A DNA stretch of 64,000 nucleotides from Leptothermofonsia sp049200465 (GCF_049200465.1 NZ_CP120836.1:930001-994000), one strand, 5' to 3'. Shown: positions 40,252 to 49,245, numbered from the stretch's first letter. Translations and numbers: made by a program. Notes: generated from the sequence alone by a model not told the origin.

Positions 40252-42477
40252 ATGATTGAGGCAACTCCTAGTGAAGTGGTTGGCTGGCGGCAGCAGGCAG
40301 AACAATGTTTGCTGGCAGGAAATTATACTCAGGCAGTCGACCTGTACCAGCGGCTAATTGAAGCGGAACCTGAAACCAAAATGCACTGCTGGTATCTGGG
40401 GTTGGCATTGCTTTTGCAGGAGCAGGAGGCTGAGGCCCAAACGGTATGGATGCTGGCAATGGTGGAGGGAGACACCAGCCAGGTGCAGCAATGGACAGCA
40501 GAATTGGTTTCTGTTTTAAGTGCTGAGGTTGAGCGACGGGAAGGAGCTGGTGATTATTCAATGGCCTGGGCTATTCGCCAACACATCCGGGAAATTGCTC
40601 CAGGGAATTTAACCAATTTGCTCCATCTGGTGCAGCTTTCAATTGAGTTGGGTACTTTTTCCGTCGAAAACCTGGCTGATCTGGGGGTGATTCCCCTAAT
40701 GCATGGGACCGCAACCAGAGATGCGGTAGATTCTGAGTTGCTTTTACAGACCTTAAAGCGCCTTCTCGCCATTGCTCCCCTGGAACCGATTACCCTGGAT
40801 TTTGCAACCGCCTGTCTGAAGCACAGTTCCCAAGTTCTGGAGTTTGTGTTGGTGCTGATGCACCGGGCGATCGAAATTGCCAATAATATGGGGCAACCGC
40901 TGGTGGCGGTTGATTACGCAAAACGATGCCTGGAGGTGCTGCCAAACAATTTATCGATTCTGGGCCACCTGTCGCACTTCTACCAGAATGCCAATCGGCA
41001 CGCAGAAGGGATTGAGGCTGCGCGGCAGTATTGCACGATCGCCCGCGCATTGCCCGATCAGGTGTTTGGGGCATTTGTGATGCTGCGATCGCTGCTGCGG
41101 GCAGGGGGCTACTGGGATAGTATTTTCCCGATTTTTGAACATCAAGATACCTTAATTGAAGACCTGGTCAATACTCAGGTAGAGCCGCTCGACCAGGCGA
41201 CGGTTTTTCAATTGACGACCTCCACCTTCTGCCAGCCCTACATCCGCGACTCACTGGTAAAAAATCGGTTGAACCAGAACCGTTTGATGAGGGTGTGTCA
41301 GTTCAGTGTGCAAACCTATTCCAGGGAACTGGTTGATCGCTTCCAACAGGGTTTTGCCACTCGCTCTGCCCGTCGCGATAGAACGCGCCCCCTCCGAATT
41401 GGCTATGTTTCCCACTGTATGAGGCGGCATTCCGTTGGCTGGCTCAGCCGCTGGTTGTTTAACTACCACGACCGGGAGCGGTTTCATCTCTACGGCTACT
41501 TCTGGAATTCTCAGGAGCCTGTGACAGATAGCTTGCAGCGCTGGTTTATGGAACGGGTGCACCACTCACGGATTCTGGGACGAGATAGTCAGGAAATTGC
41601 CAGCCGAATTTTTGAAGATGAAATTGACATCCTGGTTGACCTGGATAGTATTACAGCAGACATCATCTGTGAGGTGATGATGCTAAAGCCTGCGCCTGTG
41701 CAGGTGACCTGGCTGGGTTGGGATGCCTCTGGAATTCCGGCGATTGATTACTATATCGCCGATCCCTATGTGTTGCCAGATTACGCCGAAAATCACTATT
41801 CCGAAAAAATTTGGCGCTTACCCCAGACCTACATTGCAGTCGATGGGTTTGAAGTTGGAGTGCCGACGTTGCGACGCGAAGATTTGAATATCCCAGGCGA
41901 TGCAGTCATTTACTGGAGTGGGCAAAGTGCCTACAAGCGCCATCCCGATACAGTGCGATCGCAGTTGCAAATCATCAAAGCTGTGCCCAACAGCTACTTC
42001 CTGATTAAGGGAATTAACGATGAAGGATCCATTCAGCAGTACTTTTTACAAATGGCCGCGGAAATGGAAGTAGATGTTTCTCGATTGAGATTCTTGCCGG
42101 ATGTTGCAGAAGAGCAAACCCACCGGGCCAATCTGGGAATTGCCGATGTGGTGCTAGATACCTACCCCTACAACGGAGCAACCACAACGCTAGAAACTTT
42201 GTGGATAGGAATTCCAATGGTGACGCGAGTGGGAGAACATTTTTCCAGCCGCAATAGCTACACCATGATGGTTAACGCAGGCATTACAGAAGGTATTGCC
42301 TGGACGGATGAAGAATATGTGGAATGGGGCGTGCGCCTTGGGAAAGACCCTCAACTGCGTCAACAGATTGCCTGGAAGCTATGGAAATCTCGTGCAACAG
42401 CTCCACTATGGAACGCCAAAGCATTTACCCGACAAATGGAGAATGCTTATGAAAAGATGTGGGAAATGTGCCATTAA
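40252..42477 (+). CDS. OGT/SPINDLY-like protein O-glycosyltransferase with TPRs
   Basis: 741 residues. TPR-like repeats fill the N-terminal half (GNYTQAVDLYQRLIEAEPET; CLEVLPNNLSILGHLSHFYQ). From about residue 375 the OGT-like region begins (LRIGYVSHCMRRHSVGWLS, keeping the catalytic-type His), with QVTWLGWDASG and the UDP-sugar-binding run LDTYPYNGATTTLETL. Such enzymes transfer a sugar to protein Ser or Thr; pilins are known targets in other cyanobacteria. The Ser/Thr-rich neighbour pilin makes it a candidate substrate, by position only. A lipoprotein gene starts 34 bp downstream. Confidence 0.85.
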   Translation: MIEATPSEVVGWRQQAEQCLLAGNYTQAVDLYQRLIEAEPETKMHCWYLGLALLLQEQEAEAQTVWMLAMVEGDTSQVQQWTAELVSVLSAEVERREGAGDYSMAWAIRQHIREIAPGNLTNLLHLVQLSIELGTFSVENLADLGVIPLMHGTATRDAVDSELLLQTLKRLLAIAPLEPITLDFATACLKHSSQVLEFVLVLMHRAIEIANNMGQPLVAVDYAKRCLEVLPNNLSILGHLSHFYQNANRHAEGIEAARQYCTIARALPDQVFGAFVMLRSLLRAGGYWDSIFPIFEHQDTLIEDLVNTQVEPLDQATVFQLTTSTFCQPYIRDSLVKNRLNQNRLMRVCQFSVQTYSRELVDRFQQGFATRSARRDRTRPLRIGYVSHCMRRHSVGWLSRWLFNYHDRERFHLYGYFWNSQEPVTDSLQRWFMERVHHSRILGRDSQEIASRIFEDEIDILVDLDSITADIICEVMMLKPAPVQVTWLGWDASGIPAIDYYIADPYVLPDYAENHYSEKIWRLPQTYIAVDGFEVGVPTLRREDLNIPGDAVIYWSGQSAYKRHPDTVRSQLQIIKAVPNSYFLIKGINDEGSIQQYFLQMAAEMEVDVSRLRFLPDVAEEQTHRANLGIADVVLDTYPYNGATTTLETLWIGIPMVTRVGEHFSSRNSYTMMVNAGITEGIAWTDEEYVEWGVRLGKDPQLRQQIAWKLWKSRATAPLWNAKAFTRQMENAYEKMWEMCH

Positions 42478-42511
42478 AATCGTAATAACTCCAATAATCC
42501 GTTTTACATCA

Positions 42512-43429
42512 ATGGGGCGTCAGCTATTGGCGATCGCTCTTCTGGCAATGGCGGTAGGCTGTTCCTCGTCTACTCAGAAGCCTCAGTCGGTAGATTCCAG
42601 GAGTATCCAGTCTCAGGCATCCCCTTCAGTCATTCCCAGTCCATCCCCAGAAGCGCTGCCAGCTCCTGTAGCAAAACCCCTCAGAAAGGGAAATCCAAAA
42701 GCTGTGGCTCTCAATAACCAGGCCGTTGAAAAGCTTTCCAAAGGCGACCTGAATGGGGCATTGAGTACCTTCAATCGGGCGATCCAGGCCGATGTGCGCC
42801 TGGCAGAGGCTTACCTGGGGCGTGGGATCGCTTACTCTGGTTTGCGGAAGCGTCAGGCTGCAATTCAGAATTACAACCAGGCCATTAAACTGGATTCTGG
42901 CTTTGCAGCAGCTTACCTCAACCGGGCCGATGAGTACGCCGCAATGGGTCACCGGGAGCAGGCGATCGCCGACTTTAACAAAGCCGCCCAACTCTTCTCA
43001 CAACAGGGCGATCGGGCAAATGCCCGCCTTGCCCAGACCCGCATCGAAGACCTCAAAACTCCCCCACCCGCTACATCAGTTGCCTCAAATTCCTCTTCCA
43101 ACAGTGCGCCTGAACCTGTTGCCAGCAGCCCTCAAATGGCTTTGGCGATGCACCTGAGGAAAGGCGGGGCAAAGATGTATGGCACCTACTGGTGTTCGGT
43201 TTGCAACTGGCAACGTGAACAGTTTGGTGAAGCAGCCTTCAGCCAGATCACTTATGTAGAATGCGATCCTGGCGGTTCCAATCCTCAGCCTGACCTGTGC
43301 AACCAGGCAAACATTGCTGCCTACCCCACATGGGAAATTAATGGTCGCCTTTACCCACCGGGTGGGTATCCTTTACAGGAGCTTGCTAATCTTTCGGGTT
43401 ATCAAGGTTCTCGTAATTTTGGTGGCTAA
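42512..43429 (+). CDS. TPR lipoprotein with thioredoxin-like C-terminal domain
   Basis: 305 residues from ATG 42512. The lipobox AVGC places the lipidated Cys at 17. A TPR region (about 65-165: NGALSTFNRAIQADVRLAEA, YNQAIKLDSGFAAAYLNRAD) leads through a linker to a thioredoxin-like domain with C228-x-x-C231 in GTYWCSVCNW, plus ECDPGG and the cis-proline-type YPTWEI. The domain resembles the thioredoxin part attached to VKOR in cyanobacteria. It should act in the periplasm as a disulfide oxidant, reductant or isomerase. A longer frame reaching back into the previous gene is rejected because it would bury the lipobox. The CcdA-like gene begins 31 bp downstream. Confidence 0.82.
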   Translation: MGRQLLAIALLAMAVGCSSSTQKPQSVDSRSIQSQASPSVIPSPSPEALPAPVAKPLRKGNPKAVALNNQAVEKLSKGDLNGALSTFNRAIQADVRLAEAYLGRGIAYSGLRKRQAAIQNYNQAIKLDSGFAAAYLNRADEYAAMGHREQAIADFNKAAQLFSQQGDRANARLAQTRIEDLKTPPPATSVASNSSSNSAPEPVASSPQMALAMHLRKGGAKMYGTYWCSVCNWQREQFGEAAFSQITYVECDPGGSNPQPDLCNQANIAAYPTWEINGRLYPPGGYPLQELANLSGYQGSRNFGG

Positions 43430-43460
43430 TTCCCCTGCCATAGCTGACAAAAGTGCTCAA

Positions 43461-44408
43461 ATGACAAAGGATACTAAAAGCCTGTTTCGAGCTTCCCGGC
43501 TGACAAAGGTTCTCCTGTTCATGCTGCTTGGTATTGCAGTCGCGCTTACGGTGTTGGGAGTTGAATCCCTCAACCGGGTGGGAACTCTACGGGCCTTCGA
43601 TCGATTTGTGACTGATTTGGGAAGCCAGTATCGGCAGTGGTTTCAACAGCAGAATCTAACAACGAATTTGCCGCTGTTGCTGGTTCTGTCTTTTGCTGGA
43701 GGGCTGGTTGCCAGTATTTCGCCCTGCATTTTGTCTTTGTTGCCCGTCAACCTCAGTTATATTGGCACCCGTGAAATTACCTCTCGGCGTGATGCCTTTT
43801 CTAAGGCAGGTTTGTTTGTTTTGGGAGTCGTCACAGTCCTGAGCTTGTTTGGTTTGTTTTCTTCCCTGGCTGCGATCGTGCTGATTCGGTTTCGCGGCTA
43901 CTTTCATGTCCTGGTTGGAATGATCATTCTGGTCATGGGTTTGAGCCTGGCTGGAATTATTCGCTTACCTCTGCCGCTGCCGCATTTTGTGCAAGTTGTG
44001 GAGCCATTGGAAGGGAAGCATCGAAAAAATTCTACTTTATTAGTTGGTATATTAGTTGGTAGAATCCGTGGGCTGCTTGCGGGTCCCTATGGGGTTGGGC
44101 TCACTTTTGCGTTAGTAAGTTCGCCCTGCACCAGCCCGGTTATGTTTGCAGTTCTGGCGGCAGGTGCAGCGACGGGTTCTCAAGGATTGGGCGTACTCAC
44201 AGGCGTACTCACAATGGTTAGTTACGCTCTGGGTTACACCGTAATTATTTTTTTGGCCAGTTTGTTTACCGGCCTAGCCAAACAAACTGGCGGCCTACTA
44301 AAACACTCAGAAGCTATTATTCACCTGGCCAGTCTGGCAATGCTGCTGGTTGGTGGTTTTTATGTGGTTGATGGCAGTCGCTGGATTGTCGCCACTCTCA
44401 AAATGTAG
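43461..44408 (+). CDS. CcdA/DsbD-like thiol-electron transporter
   Basis: 315 residues from ATG 43461 (MTKDTKSLFR). After one N-terminal membrane helix and a short loop comes a six-helix CcdA-like core with paired cysteines in ISPCILSLLPVNLSY and VSSPCTSPVMFA, the residues that carry electrons across the membrane. It probably feeds reductant to the thioredoxin-like lipoprotein encoded 31 bp upstream. Two 12-bp direct duplications (44038-44061 and 44190-44213) extend the protein by LVGI-type and GVLT units in frame. The last 11 bp overlap the opposing gene. Confidence 0.85.
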   Translation: MTKDTKSLFRASRLTKVLLFMLLGIAVALTVLGVESLNRVGTLRAFDRFVTDLGSQYRQWFQQQNLTTNLPLLLVLSFAGGLVASISPCILSLLPVNLSYIGTREITSRRDAFSKAGLFVLGVVTVLSLFGLFSSLAAIVLIRFRGYFHVLVGMIILVMGLSLAGIIRLPLPLPHFVQVVEPLEGKHRKNSTLLVGILVGRIRGLLAGPYGVGLTFALVSSPCTSPVMFAVLAAGAATGSQGLGVLTGVLTMVSYALGYTVIIFLASLFTGLAKQTGGLLKHSEAIIHLASLAMLLVGGFYVVDGSRWIVATLKM

Positions 44409-45114
44409 CAGGAGCCACTGGAAGAGTGATGACTACTGTTTGCAAGCCATCGGGATGGTGCTGGCAGGTTACCTGACCGTTCTGCACTTCAATTTGACGG
44501 CAGCAAAGAACGACTTCCGTTGCAAAGTCGCGATCGCCCGGTGATGCAAACCGCTGAGCGGTTACTTGTAAAAAAACTTTACCTGCAACCGATCTCGCTG
44601 CCAAAACAACTGGAGAGCCGGGATCGGAATATTTCATGCTCCTTGCCAACAAATCGGTCAAAACTGCTTCAGTCAGTTCCCGGTCTGCCAGAACATGGGG
44701 TAACCGTGGATCAATCTCACAAACCAGACGAACAGTGCTTCCCGCTTTTGTGTTTATCAGATGACGGCTAACCGATTCTAATAACGGATAGAGATCGAGG
44801 GACTCAAGGCGAACAGAGACTTTGCCAGCTTCTAGTTTTTGCAGCAGCATGGCATCCGCAATCAAGTCACATAGACTACTGACTTCCTGCTGCATAGAAT
44901 CCAGATGCGGTTGCCAATCGGGACAGCCCTGGGGTGATTCTGTCAGACAACGGAGTTGCTTGACAAATGCTTCGAGCGATCGTCCCACCCTCCGCTCCAA
45001 GGATTCAATCACAGATTTTTGAGCGGATAAATATTTTCTAAGCTCAGCATTCTCTGCCTGTATCTGCTGCAAAGAATTCGAGCGAACTTGTGTAGGAGCG
45101 CTCTGTTGGGACAT
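44398..45114 (-). CDS. histidine-kinase-like protein lacking key residues
   Basis: About 238 residues from ATG 45114. An N-terminal coiled coil (IQAENAELRKYLSAQKSVIE) leads to a dimerisation-like helical region and a GHKL-type ATPase fold (SLDLYPLLESVSRHLINTKA; LTEAVLTDLLARSMKYSDPG; TVVITLPV). The phosphoacceptor His expected in HELRTPL-type sequence is replaced by FVKQLRCL, and the N-box Asn is missing (LARSMKYS, usually LDNAIKYS). It could be a kinase without autophosphorylation that binds a partner, or an ATP-binding regulator. It overlaps the CcdA-like gene by 11 bp, tail to tail. Similar proteins occur in other cyanobacteria as far as I recall. Confidence 0.65.
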   Translation of the reverse strand: MSQQSAPTQVRSNSLQQIQAENAELRKYLSAQKSVIESLERRVGRSLEAFVKQLRCLTESPQGCPDWQPHLDSMQQEVSSLCDLIADAMLLQKLEAGKVSVRLESLDLYPLLESVSRHLINTKAGSTVRLVCEIDPRLPHVLADRELTEAVLTDLLARSMKYSDPGSPVVLAARSVAGKVFLQVTAQRFASPGDRDFATEVVLCCRQIEVQNGQVTCQHHPDGLQTVVITLPVAPATF

Positions 45115-45123
45115 AGTGTCCAA

Positions 45124-45499
45124 TAAAGGTAGTTGTTATGCTAATAATCATAATCTTTCTTGTTAAGGAAAGTAACAATTTTTCAGCTTTTTGCTGAGAT
45201 TTTTGCTTTTTCTTAAGATTTACTCAGAATTATCAGTGACTTAAGCTATGTCACAGCATTTGTGAAGTAAGGGAATCAGGTGTGAAATAAGAGAATCAGG
45301 AGCCAGGAGTCAGAAGCGGGGAACGGAGGGAAGGGGCATCCACCCATCCACTCCCCTCTCGCTAATCACTAACAATGAACAACTCCTAACTGTCTCCTAA
45401 CTGTAATGACACAAGACGTTATTCCCACTTGATCGGTGGCGTTACGCTATCGCTAACAGTACTCTCCAGGTACAGCTTTGTGGTCAGTACGCCTAACTT
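45124..45499. other. gene-free spacer with a 20-bp duplication
   Basis: 376 bp. TGTGAAGTAAGGGAATCAGG at 45261 is repeated at 45281 with two changes, and CTCCTAACTGT is doubled near 45383-45404. A short CAGC-GCTG stem with T-rich loop lies near 45184. No ORF is supported. Confidence 0.6.
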
Positions 45500-46327
45500 C
45501 TACAAAATCTTCTCTAACCCATACACTAGAGTCTTGAGTTGGATAACTTTGCGAATGGCCAGTAGGACACCGGGCATGTAGCAGGCGCGATCGCTGGTGT
45601 CGTGACGCAAGGTGTAAATTTGACCAGGGGCGCCAAAGATAACTTCTTGATGGGCAATTAAACCGGGTAACCGGACGCTGTGAATGCGAACATTGGCATC
45701 AGCTTTGCTGCCTCTGGCTCCAGCTAACTTTTCAGTTTCTTGAACACTGGGTGGGTTGAAGGATTTGCCAAACTCTGCCAGCATTTGAGCTGTTTGGAGA
45801 GCAGTGCCACTGGGGGCGTCGGCTTTCTGGTTGTGGTGCAGTTCAATAATTTCGACGTGGTCAAAGTATTGGGAAGCCTGAATGGCAGCTTGCTGGAGCA
45901 AAACCATCCCAATGGAAAAATTGGGAACGATGAGACAGCCAGTGCTGGCTTTGTCAGCGAATTCAGCCAAATCCTGAATCTGTTCTGGGCTTAAACCTGT
46001 GGTACCAACGACTGGACGAACTCCGTAGGCGATCGCAGACCGGATGTTTTCATAAACCGAATCTGGGTGGGTAAAGTCTACCATGACAGCAAGCTGCTTT
46101 TCCTGGGAGACAAACGCTAGCATAGGCTGAAATTCATTGGTAATTGGGACTTCCAGCGTCCCACAGCCAGCCAGTTCTCCCGCATCCTTACCCAGATGCT
46201 CTGGATTGAAATCCACCGCCCCCATCAGCGTCATATCTTCTGCCTGGGCAACGGCTTTGACGACCTCGCGCCCCATTTTGCCCGCTGCACCATTGACTAG
46301 AACCGGGATGGGAAGCTGGTTGGTCAT
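45500..46327 (-). CDS. dapB: 4-hydroxy-tetrahydrodipicolinate reductase
   Basis: 275 residues, the usual length. The N-terminal nucleotide-binding motif is VNGAAGKMGREV near residue 11, the middle has VDFTHPDS, and the substrate-binding signature ELHHNQKADAPSGTA lies at 162-176. It reduces 4-hydroxy-tetrahydrodipicolinate with NAD(P)H in the diaminopimelate pathway for lysine and peptidoglycan, in the cytosol. The gene stands alone on the minus strand; a small hypothetical gene lies 61 bp upstream. Both active-site histidines and the following lysine are present, so the enzyme should be active. Confidence 0.95.
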   Translation of the reverse strand: MTNQLPIPVLVNGAAGKMGREVVKAVAQAEDMTLMGAVDFNPEHLGKDAGELAGCGTLEVPITNEFQPMLAFVSQEKQLAVMVDFTHPDSVYENIRSAIAYGVRPVVGTTGLSPEQIQDLAEFADKASTGCLIVPNFSIGMVLLQQAAIQASQYFDHVEIIELHHNQKADAPSGTALQTAQMLAEFGKSFNPPSVQETEKLAGARGSKADANVRIHSVRLPGLIAHQEVIFGAPGQIYTLRHDTSDRACYMPGVLLAIRKVIQLKTLVYGLEKIL

Positions 46328-46388
46328 AACTTGACTCGTAAAGATTGAGTGGACTTAGGTATTCTAAACCGGGAAGCCACTCGATTCG

Positions 46389-46580
46389 CTAATAACTGTC
46401 TTCTCCAGGAATGCGATCGCCTTCAAATTCTGAACCATTTTGCTCTAAGGAGGCGTCCCGAATCGCCAGCCACTGACAGAACAGGTCAACTCCTTTCAAA
46501 TCACTGGTGCGATAGCGGCGAATTGCCTGTTCCAGTTCCTTGGAAGTTTTGGGACGGGGAATATTAGGGCACTCAAACAT
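46389..46580 (-). CDS. small conserved hypothetical protein
   Basis: Sixty-three residues from ATG 46580 (MFECPNIPRPKTSKELEQAI), with a GAGG Shine-Dalgarno sequence seven bases upstream. It is charged and probably soluble, with SDLKGVDLFCQWLAIRDASL in the middle. I do not recognise a family. It lies between bciB and dapB on the same strand and might be co-transcribed with dapB (61 bp apart). The composition matches surrounding coding sequence. Confidence 0.5.
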   Translation of the reverse strand: MFECPNIPRPKTSKELEQAIRRYRTSDLKGVDLFCQWLAIRDASLEQNGSEFEGDRIPGEDSY

Positions 46581-46726
46581 CACTCAACCTCGAATTGACG
46601 GCTTTCTAACGTTCGTATTATTCCCCATTATTTCAAATTTGATGAAAGAATGACAGAAAAAGTAGCAAAATATACAAATTTTTTATTTCTTTTGTGATCT
46701 AGCCTCAGCAAAACCTCAAAAGAGAC

Positions 46727-47917
46727 TCACTCTGGAAGCTTATACTGGCCGACTATCCGCCTGGCGTATTCTGGTACATGGGTTTCTAATTTCTGGGGAT
46801 GGTTGCGTTTAACGTAGAGATAGTTGCGCGTGAAGTGGGAGTCAATGGAAAAGCGGGCGTATTCCAGCCCCTTAGGCCCGATTTTTTCGATCACAACTCC
46901 CATCAGTTTGGCGGCCCACATGGGTAGGGTCACTCCTTTATCATAGGCGGGAATGCTTTGCTGAACAGCATTGTGGCGATCGCCCTGAGACGTCACAGGT
47001 TGCGTTTCAAGCTGGTCATGAACCAGGTCGAGCATTTCTTGGCCGCGATCGTTGCGTACCACAATCCATTGCCAGCCAAAGGGTGCACCCATATAACCGA
47101 CCACCAGGTCAGCTAGAGAATTTACGTAGTCAAAACAGCTCATGCAGGAGGGGGCAAATACATCCTTCAGTTGATTGGTTTTCAAACCAAAGAAGGGCAC
47201 CGTTTCCAGCGAACCATCTTCGTGCTTGAAGTGGACGCGGAAATCCTGCATGAATTCGTAATAAACGACAGTATTAGGCGATTGGCTGGTGGTATCCAGA
47301 AACTTCTGTAACCCGGCGCGGGTGACGTTATCCACACAGGGGGTGCCCAGCACGTAGAGCTTTTCCAGCCCCAATTGTTTTTCAACGGCCCGCAGTGCTT
47401 GAATTTGACAACCCACTCCAATCACAAGTAATCGCTTCATGCCCGACTGTTCTACCTGTTCCAATACCGACAGATTGGGTGACAGAGTGGGCTTATTGAC
47501 CCGTGCCGCCAAAATTTCTTCAGGAGTGCGGGCAATGACAGGTTTGGGCTGAAAGCGGTCCTCTTTTGTATTCTGAACACAGACAACCCCTTCTACCAGG
47601 CCCCGGGTCAGCATTTCAATGGCGATAGTACTCACAATCCCCGTCCATTGGGCTCCCGGAATCGGTTCTCGCTTTCGTGCTGCCATCATGTCCTGGTGAA
47701 CGCCAAAATACCAGTCATCGGGATTTTCGAGATTGCGGCTACGATCGTGGGTCTGTTTTTCCAGTTCTGCAATCTGTTGATTAATAAAGGCGCAGGCTTC
47801 TTTAACGTAGTGAATGTAGTAGGTGTCGCACAGCCCACATTCGCTGCACAGTTCCTTTGCGGGACGCCGACTGGTCGATTTAAGGGCTTTTGCCTTTTTA
47901 TGAGGGGCTAGGGGCAT
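46727..47917 (-). CDS. bciB: BciB-type divinyl chlorophyllide 8-vinyl reductase
   Basis: 396 residues from ATG 47917; a GTG at 47944 gives 405 and cannot be excluded. The N-terminal cysteines CSECGLCDTYYIHYVKEAC (24, 27, 30 and 42) bind an iron-sulfur cluster, with more in APSCMSCFDY. The body matches the F420-hydrogenase beta-subunit family (NKPTLSPNLSVLEQ, GVGCQIQALRAVEK, GTPCVDNVTR). In cyanobacteria this family is the ferredoxin-dependent 8-vinyl reductase of chlorophyll synthesis (Synechocystis slr1923 group); it is also related to 7-hydroxymethyl chlorophyll reductase, which I consider less likely. The length and the conserved Cys pattern favour an intact enzyme. It stands alone on this strand. 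Confidence 0.85.
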   Translation of the reverse strand: MPLAPHKKAKALKSTSRRPAKELCSECGLCDTYYIHYVKEACAFINQQIAELEKQTHDRSRNLENPDDWYFGVHQDMMAARKREPIPGAQWTGIVSTIAIEMLTRGLVEGVVCVQNTKEDRFQPKPVIARTPEEILAARVNKPTLSPNLSVLEQVEQSGMKRLLVIGVGCQIQALRAVEKQLGLEKLYVLGTPCVDNVTRAGLQKFLDTTSQSPNTVVYYEFMQDFRVHFKHEDGSLETVPFFGLKTNQLKDVFAPSCMSCFDYVNSLADLVVGYMGAPFGWQWIVVRNDRGQEMLDLVHDQLETQPVTSQGDRHNAVQQSIPAYDKGVTLPMWAAKLMGVVIEKIGPKGLEYARFSIDSHFTRNYLYVKRNHPQKLETHVPEYARRIVGQYKLPE

Positions 47918-48138
47918 GGAATGGAGATGTTTATTAAAGCTCACTGTTGATCACCATACCTCAATCTTGCACTCTGTAATAGGTTGGGATAAGTATTTAG
48001 GATGCTCGAAGGAAACCCAATCCTCATGAGGCTGAGATCATATGCCTGCAATTGGTTTATAGCTTGACCCAACCCTGCAACTCCTCCCTTGCCATTAGGA
48101 GAGCTGGAGCCAGTGCTGTCTTACCTGGAATACCCTAA

Positions 48139-48693
48139 TCAATCGAGATTGCTATCGTAAATCCGAATTTGTCCGACTCCAAGGTATTGGCCGTAGGGTC
48201 TTTCCCCGGTGGGAAATGCGGTTACGCCATATAAGTAGGTTCCGGCAATACCAGGGTTTCGGACTGGATACAGACGAATTGTAACTGTAGTGCCGGGAAG
48301 GATGGGTTGTTCAAATTCAACCGTTAGAGCAGGGAAATCGGGGTTAAACTCTACCTGTTTGATAGGCAGATTTGTTCCAGGACGATTACGAGTACCCTCA
48401 AAGGCTCTTGTATTATCTGCATCAAAAAGAGGACGACCTAAGCCACCTTCTTGAACGATCGCGATTTTTTGAAGCGGTCTTCCGGCATTTTCCGGCAGGT
48501 TTAGGGTGAAATAATAGGTTGCTCCCCAAATGTAGGTACCATCTTGACTGGAGAAGGCAGATAAAAGACGGGGTGGGTTAAGGAAATAGGTGGTGCCATC
48601 TGCCAGTTCAATCGCCCCCGCATCTAGAGGAGTCACATTGAAGAAACTAATGCATAATGTTGTGCTGATTAGAGATTGCCAGGGAAATCTCAT
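48139..48693 (-). CDS. DUF2808 exported protein
   Basis: 184 residues from ATG 48693, which puts a signal peptide at the N terminus (FPWQSLISTTLCISFFNVTP). The mature part fits DUF2808 (FLNPPRLLSAFSSQD; YYFTLNLPENAGRPLQKIAI; TVTIRLYPVRNPGIAGTYLY; a final QIRIYDSN). The family is mostly cyanobacterial, predicted to lie in the periplasm or cell surface, and has no known activity. An upstream start at 48714 adds seven residues. No partner gene is evident; a spacer with two family B repeats separates it from the porin gene. Confidence 0.85.
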   Translation of the reverse strand: MRFPWQSLISTTLCISFFNVTPLDAGAIELADGTTYFLNPPRLLSAFSSQDGTYIWGATYYFTLNLPENAGRPLQKIAIVQEGGLGRPLFDADNTRAFEGTRNRPGTNLPIKQVEFNPDFPALTVEFEQPILPGTTVTIRLYPVRNPGIAGTYLYGVTAFPTGERPYGQYLGVGQIRIYDSNLD

Positions 48694-48924
48694 GGTAAAC
48701 GCACTCCGAATCAACGCTTAAACTAAGAACCAAACTAAGAACCAAATTAGGAAACAGAGCAGGATTAAACTTGATCAAAATTGTATTTTAATCAAAATTG
48801 TATTTCAGAATACGCCGAGTCAGTGCAATGGAGAAACTTGAAGAATGGAGAAAAGTTAAGATGAATTAGAAACTAGTTATCATGAACTATCGCAGCACTG
48901 TAAATGAAAATAAACGATTGACTG

Positions 48925-49038
48925 TTAAGAGGTAGTCATACTTAATTGGTAAGAGGAGGAGTGGACTGCGCCCCCAGGCGGGGGTTCACTCCCTCTACAC
49001 CCAAGATCATCCTTAATTTAATTGTGCCTCGCTACTTA
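48925..49038 (+). repeat. family B repeat, diverged
   Basis: TTAAGAGGTAGTCATACTTA and TGCCTCGCTACTTA at the ends; the core CTGCGCCCCCAGGCGGGGG and ATCCTTAATTTAATTG are clear. The left arm has several substitutions. Confidence 0.75.
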
Positions 49039-49116
49039 GCTATTTTGAAAATAACCTCTGACCTGTGGCTTCTGGTTTCTGTCTTCTACCTCCTGACTTC
49101 TGTTTTCAATTTAGTT

Positions 49117-49245
49117 CAGTAGTTATCCACAATGAATTGTGAAGGGGGAGTAGGGCTGCGCCCCAGGCAGAGGGTTTCACCCCTTACACCCCAAAAATTA
49201 TCCTTAATTTAATTAGGCCCAGGATTTAATTGGGCCCAGCTACTG
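49117..49245 (+). repeat. family B repeat with duplicated right arm
   Basis: CAGTAGTTATCCACAATGAA at the left, core GGGCTGCGCCCCAGGCAG, and ATCCTTAATTTAATTAGGC at the right. ATTTAATTAGGCCCAGG is repeated with two changes at 49207 and 49224. It ends 17 bp before the stop of the porin gene. Confidence 0.75.

Noticed and set aside
42296..42511. Long N-terminal extension of the thioredoxin-like lipoprotein into the OGT gene
   Set aside because: It would overlap 180 bp of a conserved gene and bury the lipobox Cys.
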